Part shown: piece after piece, positions 37,134 through 46,598 of the stretch
How positions within the stretch are numbered: position 1 is the stretch's first letter
Layout: each line of letters opens with the position of its first letter
Source of the DNA: Bacteroidota bacterium
GTDB taxonomy: Bacteria > Bacteroidota > Bacteroidia > AKYH767-A > OLB10
DNA length: 64,000 bases
Assembly: GCA_016709725.1 (NCBI GenBank)
Contig: JADJMG010000001.1
Location: 434,001-498,000, forward strand
Direction: 5' to 3'
Program-made: the position numbers and the translations under genes
Notes under the pieces: generated by a model
The model's database searches: none
What the model was told of the DNA's origin: nothing
What the model saw: only the letters and a program-made list of their open reading frames with translations

Positions 37134-38255
37134 ATGAATAATAAAATTCTAATTGTAGTTGGTACTCGGCCGAACTTTATCAAGATTACTCGATTCAAAA
37201 AAGTAAATGAAGAGATGGGTAGTCCATTTGATATAAAGATTGTTCATACTGGACAACATTATGATGATAAAATGGCTGATGTATTTTTTCGTCAATTTGA
37301 ATTGGAGCCCGATTTCTTTTTAAATATTCCACCTGATACGGCGAACAAACAAATGGCAGAAATCATGATTCGTATTGAATCGGTGATCAATGATTTTGAT
37401 CCTGTTTTAGTGGTTGTTGTTGGCGATGTAAATTCTACATTTGCTGCCGCTTTCACTGCCTACAAAACGGGGCGCAAAGTTGCGCATTTAGAGAGTGGAC
37501 TACGTAGCTCAGACAGAGGGATGCCCGAAGAAATAAATCGATTGCTAACGGATGAAATTAGTGATTACTTTTTTGTTACTGAACAAAGTGGTATTGACAA
37601 TTTATTGAAAGAGGGAAAGCCTAAGCACAAAATTCACTTTGTAGGAAACACCATGATTGATACATTGGTTGGTTTTGAAAATAAGATCCAACAAAGTGGA
37701 GTATTAGAACAATATCACTTAACTCCGCAAGAGTATGTCCTCATGACTATGCATCGACCTGCCACGGTTGATCACCAGGATGGTTTAGAAAAACTCATTG
37801 ACATCATTGAATATATTACACAGAAATACGATTTAGTATTCCCCATTCATCCACGAACATTAAGTAAGATTGAACATTTTGGATTACTCGATCGTGTAAA
37901 AAATAACAAGCGACTCATCCTTACAGAACCGTTAGATTATTTTGCTTTCCAACGTCTTACTTCTGAATGTAAATTTGTAATAACAGACAGTGGTGGTATA
38001 CAAGAAGAGACCACATTCCGTAGAGTTTCTTGTCTTACCCTCCGACCCAATACCGAGCGGCCATCTACTGTTACCATTGGGACCAATGAATTAGTCCCAT
38101 TTGACAAAAAAATTGTTCAAGGTAAAATCAATGAAATCATAGAGGGACGATATAAAAGCGGAGCTATTCCACCGCTTTGGGATGGACATTCAACTGAAAG
38201 GATCCTTGAAATTTGCAGAAAACTATTATCCATAGTAAACGAAACGATACAATAA
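37134..38255 (+). CDS. wecB: UDP-N-acetylglucosamine 2-epimerase (non-hydrolysing)
   Basis: A 373-residue GT-B fold enzyme that interconverts UDP-GlcNAc and UDP-ManNAc, supplying a ManNAc-type sugar for the polysaccharide. Diagnostic motifs: VVGTRPNFIKI at the N-terminus, HTGQHYDDKM, VVVGDVNSTFA, HLESGLRSSDRGMPEEINR (active-site region), MTMHRPATVD, FPIHPRT and ITDSGGIQEETT. Length and order match WecB/MnaA. It follows the SGNH gene by 6 bases, and its stop overlaps the next start by one base (TAATG), so it is translationally coupled to it. Confidence 0.95.
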   Translation: MNNKILIVVGTRPNFIKITRFKKVNEEMGSPFDIKIVHTGQHYDDKMADVFFRQFELEPDFFLNIPPDTANKQMAEIMIRIESVINDFDPVLVVVVGDVNSTFAAAFTAYKTGRKVAHLESGLRSSDRGMPEEINRLLTDEISDYFFVTEQSGIDNLLKEGKPKHKIHFVGNTMIDTLVGFENKIQQSGVLEQYHLTPQEYVLMTMHRPATVDHQDGLEKLIDIIEYITQKYDLVFPIHPRTLSKIEHFGLLDRVKNNKRLILTEPLDYFAFQRLTSECKFVITDSGGIQEETTFRRVSCLTLRPNTERPSTVTIGTNELVPFDKKIVQGKINEIIEGRYKSGAIPPLWDGHSTERILEICRKLLSIVNETIQ

Positions 38256-39172
38256 TGGAAATATATAGCTATACAGACAGAAATTACTCCTTGCCACCAT
38301 CTGAAATAAATGGTGAGGTTTGGCCCGTACAGTTTTTAGCTGGCTTTTCAGAATTCTACAAAAATCATTACCATAAGAATATTCTTTTGGTAAAAGATAT
38401 TAAATTGAATGCTTGGCAACCCATTGCCATTGAATCGAAAATGTTCATTCGTGAAGCTCAGTTCTTAAATGCGCCTATTAGAAATGGAGTAGAACTAGAT
38501 TCGCCTGAGCAGTTACTTTTTTTCAATCGACTTATTCAAACATTATCTAAAAAACACATTGCTCACCGCATCATACAACCCCATCCCGCAGGAATTATTT
38601 CTGCGGTACCTCAGCATTCAAAATGGATTCCATTTGGAACCTACATCACACAATTAGCCTTATTGACTACGGATGAAGAGTTATTAAATTCATACGATCC
38701 AAAATACAAAAAAGCGATTCAACACAGTATAAAAAATGGAGCTGTAGTTAAATTTGGTGAAGAAGTATACAAGGATTTTTATGATTTGTACTGCGTGACA
38801 ACCATGCGCGCTGGAATTCATCAAGACACTGAAAAATATTTTGATGACTGCAGAAAATATTTGGGCGATAAAAATACATTGACTGCAGTTGTATATGATG
38901 GAGAACAACCCATTGGAGGAATATTTATTAATTACAGCAAACATACCTCCTTATGTACACATGCAGGTTCAGGAGGAACTTCAAAACTTTATGGTGGAAT
39001 AAAATATTTACACTATGAAACCATGAAAAAACTCCGTGATATTGGAGTTCAAAAATATGATTTAGTAGGTGTTCGTATTGGGAGTCAGAATGAAGCACTA
39101 GAAGGTGTGTTTCGATTTAAAAAGGTTTTGGAGGGACACTTAAAGAAGGATTTCTTTGGAAAATGGATTTAG
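38255..39172 (+). CDS. FemAB/GNAT-like N-acyltransferase
   Basis: About 305 residues from the ATG at 38255, chosen over an upstream ATG at 38213 because it overlaps the wecB stop by one base. The second half is a GNAT-type fold of the FemAB / BioF2-like class: TAVVYDGEQPIGGIFINYS, THAGSGGTSKLYGGIKYLHYE and KKLRDIGVQKYDLVGVR. Proteins of this class transfer amino acids or acyl groups to an amino group on lipid-linked precursors or sugars. In this cluster it may decorate an amino sugar of the repeat unit. The class is well supported; donor and acceptor are unknown. Confidence 0.75.
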   Translation: MEIYSYTDRNYSLPPSEINGEVWPVQFLAGFSEFYKNHYHKNILLVKDIKLNAWQPIAIESKMFIREAQFLNAPIRNGVELDSPEQLLFFNRLIQTLSKKHIAHRIIQPHPAGIISAVPQHSKWIPFGTYITQLALLTTDEELLNSYDPKYKKAIQHSIKNGAVVKFGEEVYKDFYDLYCVTTMRAGIHQDTEKYFDDCRKYLGDKNTLTAVVYDGEQPIGGIFINYSKHTSLCTHAGSGGTSKLYGGIKYLHYETMKKLRDIGVQKYDLVGVRIGSQNEALEGVFRFKKVLEGHLKKDFFGKWI

Positions 39173-39267
39173 CAAATACCCCAATAAAAGTATATGAATT
39201 AATACAAAAAATTAAAAACCGAGATATTAAATCTGATATTATAGATCAAGAATTAATGGCTGCATAA
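39163..39267 (+). CDS. Possible 34-residue small ORF
   Basis: An ATG inside the end of the FemAB-like gene opens a frame of 34 codons (MDLANTPIKVYELIQKIK to LMAA) whose stop is directly followed by the ATG of the methyltransferase gene (TAAATG). The tight overlap on both sides is what translation coupling looks like, and the sequence is lysine/isoleucine-rich with helix potential. I recognise no family. It may be a leader or coupling peptide, or an accident of AT-rich sequence. Confidence 0.3.
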   Translation: MDLANTPIKVYELIQKIKNRDIKSDIIDQELMAA

Positions 39268-40030
39268 ATGATTTCAAAAATCTTTTTTTCTTTAACCAAC
39301 AATATTTTGTTGAACAACGTCTTCATTAAATTGGGGCTGGATTCAATCTTGACTTCGCGTTTAGGAATTTACAAACGCATCAAGATCGATACTAGTTTAA
39401 GTCCACAACAAATGGCTGGATTCTCTGATAAACCAACTGTACAAGAAGCGATAGATAAAATTCATGTTCAATTAGGAGAACTCGTTCAACAAAATCTCAA
39501 TGAAGGCGATCGAATTCTGGATATTGGATGCGGCGCTGGTGCTTATTTAAAAGATGGGAAGGAAAATATGATTTAACTGGAATTGATATCAATGAGGATA
39601 TGGTTAATGTGGCCAGAATGCGTATTCCAACCGCTACTATAATACTGGATAATTTTTAAATCATGACTTTAATCACAAATTCAAACTTATTTACAGTGTT
39701 TCCGTTCTAGAATTTATACCACCCAGTCGTTTGATGGCCTTTTTCAGAAAAGTTCATTTACTTTTAGAGCCAGACGGGAAATTACTGATACAATATCCAC
39801 ATGCCTTAAATTTTAAAGACACCTTATACCCTGATCTATACTACGTTGAATATAGTCCAAGAAAAATTGAACATGAACTTCGAAATAATTATAAAATAAT
39901 CACCCACGAACATTGTTTTGATGGTCGAATCATTGACCTTTATGATCCGAAACCTTATGAACCAGGTAATCGTACATTCAAAAACGGATACCTATTGATT
40001 GCAGAACCTAAAGTAAAACCAAAAAATTAA
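39268..40030 (+). CDS. SAM-dependent methyltransferase, broken by two frameshifts
   Basis: The N-terminal frame (39268-39576) carries the SAM-binding motif I, RILDIGCGAGAYL. The second frame (about 39553-39659) gives KYDLTGIDINEDMVNVARMR, motif II. The third (to 40030) gives SVSVLEFIPPSRL and EPDGKLLIQYPH. Restoring one A in the run at 39549-39552 and one T in the run at 39653-39657 joins all three into a normal class I methyltransferase of about 254 residues. In this setting it could methylate a sugar or the growing glycan. Both breaks are in short homopolymers, so sequencing error is the leading explanation. Confidence 0.75.
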
Positions 40031-40039
40031 AATATTTTT

Positions 40040-41116
40040 ATGAATACTAAAAACTTACTGATCACCTTTGATTATGAACTTTTTCTTGGAAGAAGAAGTG
40101 GACGTCCCATTGATTGCATGTTGCAGCCTACACAACTTTTGCTAAATACATTAAAACTTTATGGTGCTAAAGCTGTATTTTTTGTTGATTCAACCTATCT
40201 ATGTCGATTAAAAAAACAAGGGGAAACAAATCCCGAATGCTTAGAAGATCTTAAAGAAATAGGAAATCAATTGATCGAAATGGTGAAAGCTGGACATTAT
40301 GTTCAGCCTCATATTCACCCACATTGGTTAGATGCTATTTATGATCCAACCACGCGCGAATTTAATTTATTGAATATTTCAAGATATCGCTTTCATCAAT
40401 TGACAGATGCAGACAAAAAGGAAGTTTTCACCTCTACTGTTCAAATTTTAAAAGAAATTATTCTTCCTCATTTTCCTAACTATAAAATAAATGCCTTTCG
40501 TGCAGGTGGTTGGTCGATACAACCTTTTAGTGATTTCAAGGAACAATTTATTGAACATGAAATTAAATATGATTTAACGGTTGTTAATGGACTCTATCAA
40601 TTTTCAAATGCTCAGCTCTTTGACTATTCAGATGCCCCGAAGGATCATATTTATTATTTTGAAAACAAAGTAGTAGAAGAAGATCCCAATGGAAAATTTA
40701 TTCAAATTGGAAGTTCATTAATTCCAATTTCCAAAAACCTTGATTTATTAGACAGAGTCTATAAAAAATTACTCAATATTTTCAATTTAGACAAAGATTA
40801 CGGAAAGGGGGAAGGACAAGCATCTTATCCTATTGAAGGACATCAACCACGTTCTAAAAATGGGATCAATATCTTCGGTCGTACGCATGAGGTTGCTTCA
40901 TTCGAAAACTTAAGTTTAATGAAGCTCTATATTTATAGAAAACACTTGATTCAAACGAAGTTTTTACATCTCGTATCGCACCCAAAAATGTTAGGGCGAC
41001 ATAATCTCTTTATATTTGATCAATTTCTAAAATCAGTTTATAAAAATCACGATATTGAAACTGATTACATGAAAATTGCAGATAATTATTTAAATCTTAA
41101 AGCAGCTCAGAAATAA
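40040..41116 (+). CDS. Polysaccharide deacetylase family protein (NodB/CE4-like)
   Basis: A 358-residue protein with the signs of a divergent NodB-homology domain. LLITFDYELFLG provides the first catalytic/metal aspartate region, VQPHIHPHWLD the metal histidines, and NAFRAGGWSIQP the third conserved block. It has no signal peptide, so it may act in the cytoplasm or at the inner membrane on lipid-linked sugars. It would remove N-acetyl groups from GlcNAc/ManNAc-type units, creating free amines that the FemAB-like enzyme upstream could modify. The gene overlaps the following GT2 gene by one base (TAATG), showing operon structure. Confidence 0.78.
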   Translation: MNTKNLLITFDYELFLGRRSGRPIDCMLQPTQLLLNTLKLYGAKAVFFVDSTYLCRLKKQGETNPECLEDLKEIGNQLIEMVKAGHYVQPHIHPHWLDAIYDPTTREFNLLNISRYRFHQLTDADKKEVFTSTVQILKEIILPHFPNYKINAFRAGGWSIQPFSDFKEQFIEHEIKYDLTVVNGLYQFSNAQLFDYSDAPKDHIYYFENKVVEEDPNGKFIQIGSSLIPISKNLDLLDRVYKKLLNIFNLDKDYGKGEGQASYPIEGHQPRSKNGINIFGRTHEVASFENLSLMKLYIYRKHLIQTKFLHLVSHPKMLGRHNLFIFDQFLKSVYKNHDIETDYMKIADNYLNLKAAQK

Positions 41117-42069
41117 TGATGTCCATATCTGTCATAATTCCCTGCTATAATGTTGAGACATACATTGAGGAAGGATTATTATCTGTTCTCAATCAAACTC
41201 TTCCTGCAAGAGAAATTATCTGTATTGATGATGGCTCTACGGACAATACTATTCAAATAATTAGAAACCTTCAAGAAAAATTTCCAAACAAGATATACCT
41301 CTATTTAAATGAAAAAAATAGAGGGGCAACTTATACCCGTAACAGAGGATTAGCCATAGCAAAAGGTGATTTCATTCAATTTTTTGATGCAGATGATATT
41401 TTACTTCCAGATAAATTTGAACATCAAATTAAAATAATCTCTGAATGCAGTTTTTCTCCGGATATTATCGTAAATGACTTTCAACGCAAAAATATTGATG
41501 GTACATTTGAAACCTACACCTTCCCTGCTGATGATGCTTGGTGTGGTCTTTTAGAGGGGAGATTGGGTGTTACTACTTCCAACTTATACCGAAGAGAAAA
41601 TGTAATTGCAGTTAGAGGGTGGACCGAAGAATTACTAAGCAGTCAGGAATATGATTTGATGTTTAGGATGCTTGTGGCAGGAAGCTTAGTGTTGTTTGAC
41701 ACAAAAATCATCAGTTATAACAGAGAACGAATTAGTGGTTCCATTACAAAATCAGATCCCGCGGGCAAATGGATTCGATTCATTAACTTAAGAGAACGAA
41801 TTTACAATTACTTATCGGCTAATTCTATGCTCAAACCAGAGCGATTAGAATCATTTCGAAAAATCATGTTTTATAGCATTCGAATACTTTACAAGTACAA
41901 TAAAAAAGAAGCGATTAAACTACATCAAAAATACATTCAACAAATCAAGATTAATGAGCAAACACTTTCACCATCAAAAAAATATTTATCGGTATATAAT
42001 ATTTTTGGATTTAGGATTGCTGAATTAGCCAGTAGAATTGTAAATCCACCAAACGACACGATCCATTAA
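41116..42069 (+). CDS. Family 2 glycosyltransferase
   Basis: A 317-residue GT-A enzyme. It starts ISVIIPCYNVETYIEEGLLSV, then ICIDDGSTDNT (nucleotide binding), NRGATYTRNRGL, and the metal-binding DxD as FFDADDILLPDK (about residues 92-95). These match inverting GT2 enzymes that add one sugar to a lipid-linked acceptor at the cytoplasmic face of the inner membrane. It overlaps the deacetylase gene by one base. Donor and acceptor cannot be predicted. Confidence 0.9.
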   Translation: MMSISVIIPCYNVETYIEEGLLSVLNQTLPAREIICIDDGSTDNTIQIIRNLQEKFPNKIYLYLNEKNRGATYTRNRGLAIAKGDFIQFFDADDILLPDKFEHQIKIISECSFSPDIIVNDFQRKNIDGTFETYTFPADDAWCGLLEGRLGVTTSNLYRRENVIAVRGWTEELLSSQEYDLMFRMLVAGSLVLFDTKIISYNRERISGSITKSDPAGKWIRFINLRERIYNYLSANSMLKPERLESFRKIMFYSIRILYKYNKKEAIKLHQKYIQQIKINEQTLSPSKKYLSVYNIFGFRIAELASRIVNPPNDTIH

Positions 42070-42088
42070 AACAATATATTAATTCTCT

Positions 42089-43210
42089 ATGAAGTTTTAT
42101 TTAACATATGCCGAACCGCCATCTGGAGTTTTCTCTAGTCAGGTCGCTGATGTTATATCCTTTTTAAATCATAAACTTAATGCAGAAATTAAGCTTGTTG
42201 CCTTTATCTCATTACATGATTTTAGCAATAACAGAAAAAAAATAAAAAAAGAATTACCAAGTGCGATCGTACTACCTATGTTACCGAAAGCCACCTATTG
42301 GAGATTAAATGTTATTCAATTGTGGATACTTTGTTTTTTACTTAGACCCACCAGTATTATTGCACGAAATGTAATCGCGGCCAACATGGCTCTTAAAATA
42401 AGGAATTCATCTGCTGTAAAAACTGTTTGTTTTGATGGTCGAGGAGCCATTGCTGCGGAATGGAAAGAGTACGACGTTAATGTGGTAGATCAATGGAAGC
42501 AAGAAATAGATCAGCTCGAACAAAGAGCAGTTATTGAAAGCGATTATCGAATTGCAGTGACGGAAAAACTCGTGGATTATTGGCACAAACAATATAGTTA
42601 TGCTTCAGGAAAGCATGTTGTAATTCCTTGCACTTTAAACAGTAGCTTTTTACCCAACATTCCGAGTGATTCAGAAAAAACGCAAGCAAGGAAAAACATA
42701 GGATTACAGGCTCACGATATTGTTTTAGCTTATTCTGGCTCTACAGCGGGGTGGCAGTCATTTTCTACGTTATACAATTACCTCGCGCCTTTCTTAAAAC
42801 AAAAATCGGAAAACAAAGTACTTTTTCTATCTAAGCCAGAAGATAATATTCAACAATTAGTAAAAGAATTCCCGGGTCAAATTTTGCAAAAATGGGTGAA
42901 TCATCACGAGGTACCCATGGTCCTATCGGCTTGTGACATGGGAATATTAATCAGAGAGGATAGTGTGACCAATCGAGTGGCATCCCCTACAAAATTTGCA
43001 GAATACCTGAGTGCTGGTCTACAAGTAATTATCACAGATAACATTGGGGATTACAGCGATTTTGTAAAAGTACATCAATGTGGGATCATTGCTAACGGCA
43101 AGCCCTTACCGAACATTCAAAATGTAGATTATACAACGCGATCAAGAATGATCAATCTGGTAAATTTACACTTTACAAAAAAGCACAATTACTTAATTAC
43201 AGCGAATTGA
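42089..43210 (+). CDS. Family 4-like glycosyltransferase
   Basis: A 373-residue GT-B protein. The second half shows LAYSGSTAGWQSF, the late donor-binding region with HHEVPMVLSACDMGILIRED and the terminal SPTKFAEYLSAGLQVIIT, where the conserved glutamate of GT4 enzymes sits. The N-terminal half is divergent, beginning YLTYAEPPSGVFSSQVADV. It lies 19 bases after the GT2 gene, in the same operon. A retaining glycosyltransferase is likely; the sugar is unknown. Confidence 0.8.
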   Translation: MKFYLTYAEPPSGVFSSQVADVISFLNHKLNAEIKLVAFISLHDFSNNRKKIKKELPSAIVLPMLPKATYWRLNVIQLWILCFLLRPTSIIARNVIAANMALKIRNSSAVKTVCFDGRGAIAAEWKEYDVNVVDQWKQEIDQLEQRAVIESDYRIAVTEKLVDYWHKQYSYASGKHVVIPCTLNSSFLPNIPSDSEKTQARKNIGLQAHDIVLAYSGSTAGWQSFSTLYNYLAPFLKQKSENKVLFLSKPEDNIQQLVKEFPGQILQKWVNHHEVPMVLSACDMGILIREDSVTNRVASPTKFAEYLSAGLQVIITDNIGDYSDFVKVHQCGIIANGKPLPNIQNVDYTTRSRMINLVNLHFTKKHNYLITAN

Positions 43211-43264
43211 TGAATAACATTAATTAAACTAAATTAAGATTCAATTAAACTATAGTAAATAAAT

Positions 43265-44170
43265 ATGAAAACACTTATCACTGGGGGGGCAGGATTTATT
43301 GGCAGCGCTGTGATCAGCAAACTGCAAAAAGAAAATCATGAAATATTTGTTATTGATAATCTCTCTTTTGGAAAAAGAGAATTTATATCTGTTCCAGATA
43401 GTCATTTCTTTCATATCGACATTCGTGACAAGGAAAAAATTGATGAAGCCTTTGCTACGATACAACCTGATATTGTAATTCATCTGGCTGCGGTTCATTT
43501 TATCCCCTATTGCAACCAACATCCATACGAATCGAGCGATATTAATATTCGTGGTACTACTCATATTCTTCAAGCATGTCAAAAGCAAAAAATAAAAAAA
43601 TTATTTTTTGCATCCACAGCGGCTGTTTATCCGATCTATGATGAAGCGGTAACGGAGAAACATCAAACGGGTCCGTTGGATATTTATGGTTTAAGCAAAT
43701 TAACAGGAGAACATTTATGCAATGAATTTCATTTAATGACTGGAACACCTACCATTATTTGTAGATTCTTCAATGCGTTTGGTCCGAACGAAACCAATCC
43801 TCATTTGATTCCAGAAATACAAAATCAAGTCAACAGTGGATTAAGAAAAATCAACCTTGGAAATTTAACTCCAAAGCGTGATTTTATTCATACTTCCGAC
43901 ATGGCCAATGCTGTATCTACCTTATTACAAAAAGTAAATTCCGGCATTGACACTTTCAATTTAGGGCGAGGTATTGAATATGCGGTAACTGATATCGTAG
44001 ATGCGTTTACAGCAGAGTTAGGAGAGAAAATAGAGATTGAAGTTGATCCTTCTCGTGTACGAAAAGTAGAGCGCATGCATTTGTTAGCAGATGTTAGCAA
44101 ATTAAAGTCCATTGGCTGGGAACCACTCATTGGCATTAACGAAGGAATTAGAACGCTAATCGAAAAATAA
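43265..44170 (+). CDS. NAD-dependent sugar epimerase/dehydratase (GalE/WbpP-like)
   Basis: A 301-residue extended short-chain dehydrogenase. It has LITGGAGFIGSAV (NAD motif), VIDNLSFGKRE, HLAAVHFIP, STAAVYP and the catalytic Y-x-x-x-K in YGLSKLTGEHL. FHLMTGTPTIICRFFNAFGP and KRDFIHTSDMANAV are typical of NDP-sugar 4-epimerases. It probably makes a UDP-Gal or UDP-GalNAc-type donor for the cluster; the exact sugar is open. It precedes a GT4 gene that begins with GTG 5 bases after its stop. Confidence 0.88.
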   Translation: MKTLITGGAGFIGSAVISKLQKENHEIFVIDNLSFGKREFISVPDSHFFHIDIRDKEKIDEAFATIQPDIVIHLAAVHFIPYCNQHPYESSDINIRGTTHILQACQKQKIKKLFFASTAAVYPIYDEAVTEKHQTGPLDIYGLSKLTGEHLCNEFHLMTGTPTIICRFFNAFGPNETNPHLIPEIQNQVNSGLRKINLGNLTPKRDFIHTSDMANAVSTLLQKVNSGIDTFNLGRGIEYAVTDIVDAFTAELGEKIEIEVDPSRVRKVERMHLLADVSKLKSIGWEPLIGINEGIRTLIEK

Positions 44171-44175
44171 CAACA

Positions 44176-45284
44176 GTGCGCAAACAACTTTTATTCATTA
44201 CAGATGGAATTTTTCCTCATGCGGTTGGAGGAATGCAACGTCATTCTTTCTTGCTTATTGAAGAACTTGCAAAAACAAATGAAATTGACTTAATTGTAGT
44301 TCATCCTCATTCCAAAGTTGTATTTCGCCCAGAACTAGGTATAAAAGAAATCAGCATACCCTTTAAATTTGATGGATTCTATATTAAGAAATGCTGGGAA
44401 TATTCTAAACTTACTTACGGAATCATCAAACAATATCCTAACGCCATTGTGTACGCACAAGGTCTCAGTGTATTGAAAGGTTTACCTGAAATTGGAAATA
44501 GAACGATTATCAATCCACATGGGTTAGAGCCTTTTCAAAGTTTGACAGTTACCGATCGATTAAAAACACTTCCCTTACGGATATTAGAAAAATATCAATT
44601 CAAGCATGCCGCCAAAATAATCTCTCACTTGGAGGAAAACTAACTCAAATTTTACACCAGGAAATAGCTAACGGAAAAAACAAAGTCGTCGTTTTACCAA
44701 ATGCTGTAAATCCAGGACCTCAAGTAGAGCGAAAATTTACAGATGAAAAAATTTCTTTACTTTTTGTAGGTCGATTTGCATTCAACAAAGGGATAAACAT
44801 TTTAATGGAGGCTGTTCGACAACTCAACAAAGAAGGGTATTTGAATCGACTTCAATTTAATATTGTAGGGAAGGGGCCTTTATATGAACAGTATATTAAA
44901 GAATATAATTTCCCGAACGTAAATTTTTTAGGATTTGCTGATGATGATCTTTTAATTTCCTTATATCAGAGCAACGATTTATTTGTATTCCCAACCCTAT
45001 TTGAAGGTATGCCCACCGTGGTTTTAGAAGCCATGGCCGCTTCCATGCCAATTATTGTCACGGATACAGGTGCTACTGCCGAATTAGTGGATTCCAGCAA
45101 TGGGTATTTAATCGAAACAGCCAATATTAGAGCTCTAAAATGGGCTATTCAACAATATTATCAATTAAAACCCGAAGAAAAGAAAGCATTATCCGATAAA
45201 TCATATCAAAAAGTGGTCGAAAAATTCACTTGGAAAAAAGTAGCACGCTTACATCTTGATTTATTTGATAATTTCATGGCCTAA
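44176..45284 (+). CDS. Family 4 glycosyltransferase, one frameshift
   Basis: Starts with GTG at 44176 (RKQLLFITDGIFPHAVGGMQRHSF, the GT4 N-terminal glycine-rich loop) and breaks near 44630; the second part (open frame to 45284) gives LPNAVNPGP, SLLFVGRFAFNKGINILMEA, FNIVGKGPLYEQYI and the conserved E-x7-E region FPTLFEGMPTVVLEAMAA. Adding one T in TCTCTCACTT at about 44621-44630 makes a continuous protein of about 369 residues, normal for GT4. A retaining glycosyltransferase for the repeat unit is a firm call for the family. The break most likely reflects sequence error. Confidence 0.85.
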
Positions 45285-45286
45285 GG

Positions 45287-46598
45287 ATGCTTACCTACGC
45301 AAAAGAGAACTATCAATTCATCATCATCTCCCTCATTTGGGTGTTTGTTGGAATCATGGTGGATGTTACCGCCATGGCATTGGTTCCTGCTGCCTTTTTA
45401 ATTTATCGTCAAAAAGGGTACTATACAGAAATCGTATTATCTATTGCGTTAATCTGTTATTTATCTGATAATCGACATTGGGAATTTAATTTCGCAACCA
45501 TTGGAAAAGACATAGCCTTACTCACCGCATGTGCTTTCTTTTTTCTCAATTCAAAAAATTTCCCACTCAGGAGTAAAATCTATTATGCATTTATTCCCTT
45601 TTTTATTTTAGCTTTCTTTCTAAGTACAAGACATCCTACTCCGGTTTTATCCTTTCAAAAAACACTTTCATTCTTTTTGATGGTTGCTGTAATTCCAAAC
45701 TACTTCCTTCGCCAATTATATGTAGAAGGTCAAGATTTTTTAAGAAAAACAATATGGATGGGTACCATATTATACATCATAGCATTTGGGATGATATTTA
45801 TATTGCCCGTACATTGGACCTATTTAGAAGGTCGATATAATGGTTTATTGGGGAATCCCAACGGTGTAGGTACATTTAGTACTTTATTTTTCATTGTTGT
45901 ATACATTGCCATTGAAATGTACCCGAAAATATTTACACTTCCTCAAAAAATAATTGTTTTTGGAGCCATTATCATGTCGATCCTTTTGGCAAGTTCTCGA
46001 AACTCTATTTTTTCAATTATGATTTTCATGATGTTTGCACGATTCTATAAACTTTCTCCTTGGATTGGATTTGTCATCGTAATTGTGGTTGCCCTTTTGT
46101 TTCAGATCATCAATGAAAATTTACCGTACATCATTACCAGTTTGGGATTGGGTGCATACATGCGTGTTGAACATTTGAATGATGGATCGGGTCGGTTAAT
46201 TGCTTGGACGTTTGCGATGGAGCAAATTCAAAAATATTATTTCTTCTTAGGAAGGGATTTGCATTTGAGGAATGGCTGTTCGAAAAAACAAAGACTGGTT
46301 AAACATGCTTGGTCACCAAGGCGGTGTACACAATACCTATTTGGCAATATGGTTAAATACCGGTATTGTTGGGTTATGCTTTTACCTCTATGGATTCTTT
46401 TCAAATTTTATAAAAGCATCAAGAAACAATCACCTTGCATTTCCCACCATGTTTGCCATCATGTTCTCCATTTCATTTGAAGCATGGTTTCAAGCTTCCT
46501 TAAATCCATTTACGATTATTGCACTTTTAGCCATTACACTATTACAGTATAAACCACATGACACCACCGCGAAAGAAAGCACTCTTCCTGTACTTTGA
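45287..46598 (+). CDS. O-antigen ligase/polymerase family membrane protein, two frameshifts
   Basis: A multi-spanning membrane protein of the Wzy/WaaL (O-antigen ligase-like) family, with around ten hydrophobic segments, GLLGNPNGVGTFSTL and the late motif GHQGGVHNTYLAIWLNTGIVGL in the periplasmic loop. The first frame (45287-46254) and the last (46290-46598) are separated by 35 bases in a third frame. Restoring one G in GGG at 46254-46256 and one A in the run at 46283-46288 gives GRGFAFEEWLFEKNKDWLNML. The uncorrected frame to 46480 has an unrelated tail. It would polymerise the repeat unit or ligate it to an acceptor in the periplasm. It overlaps the next gene by 41 bases. Confidence 0.83.
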
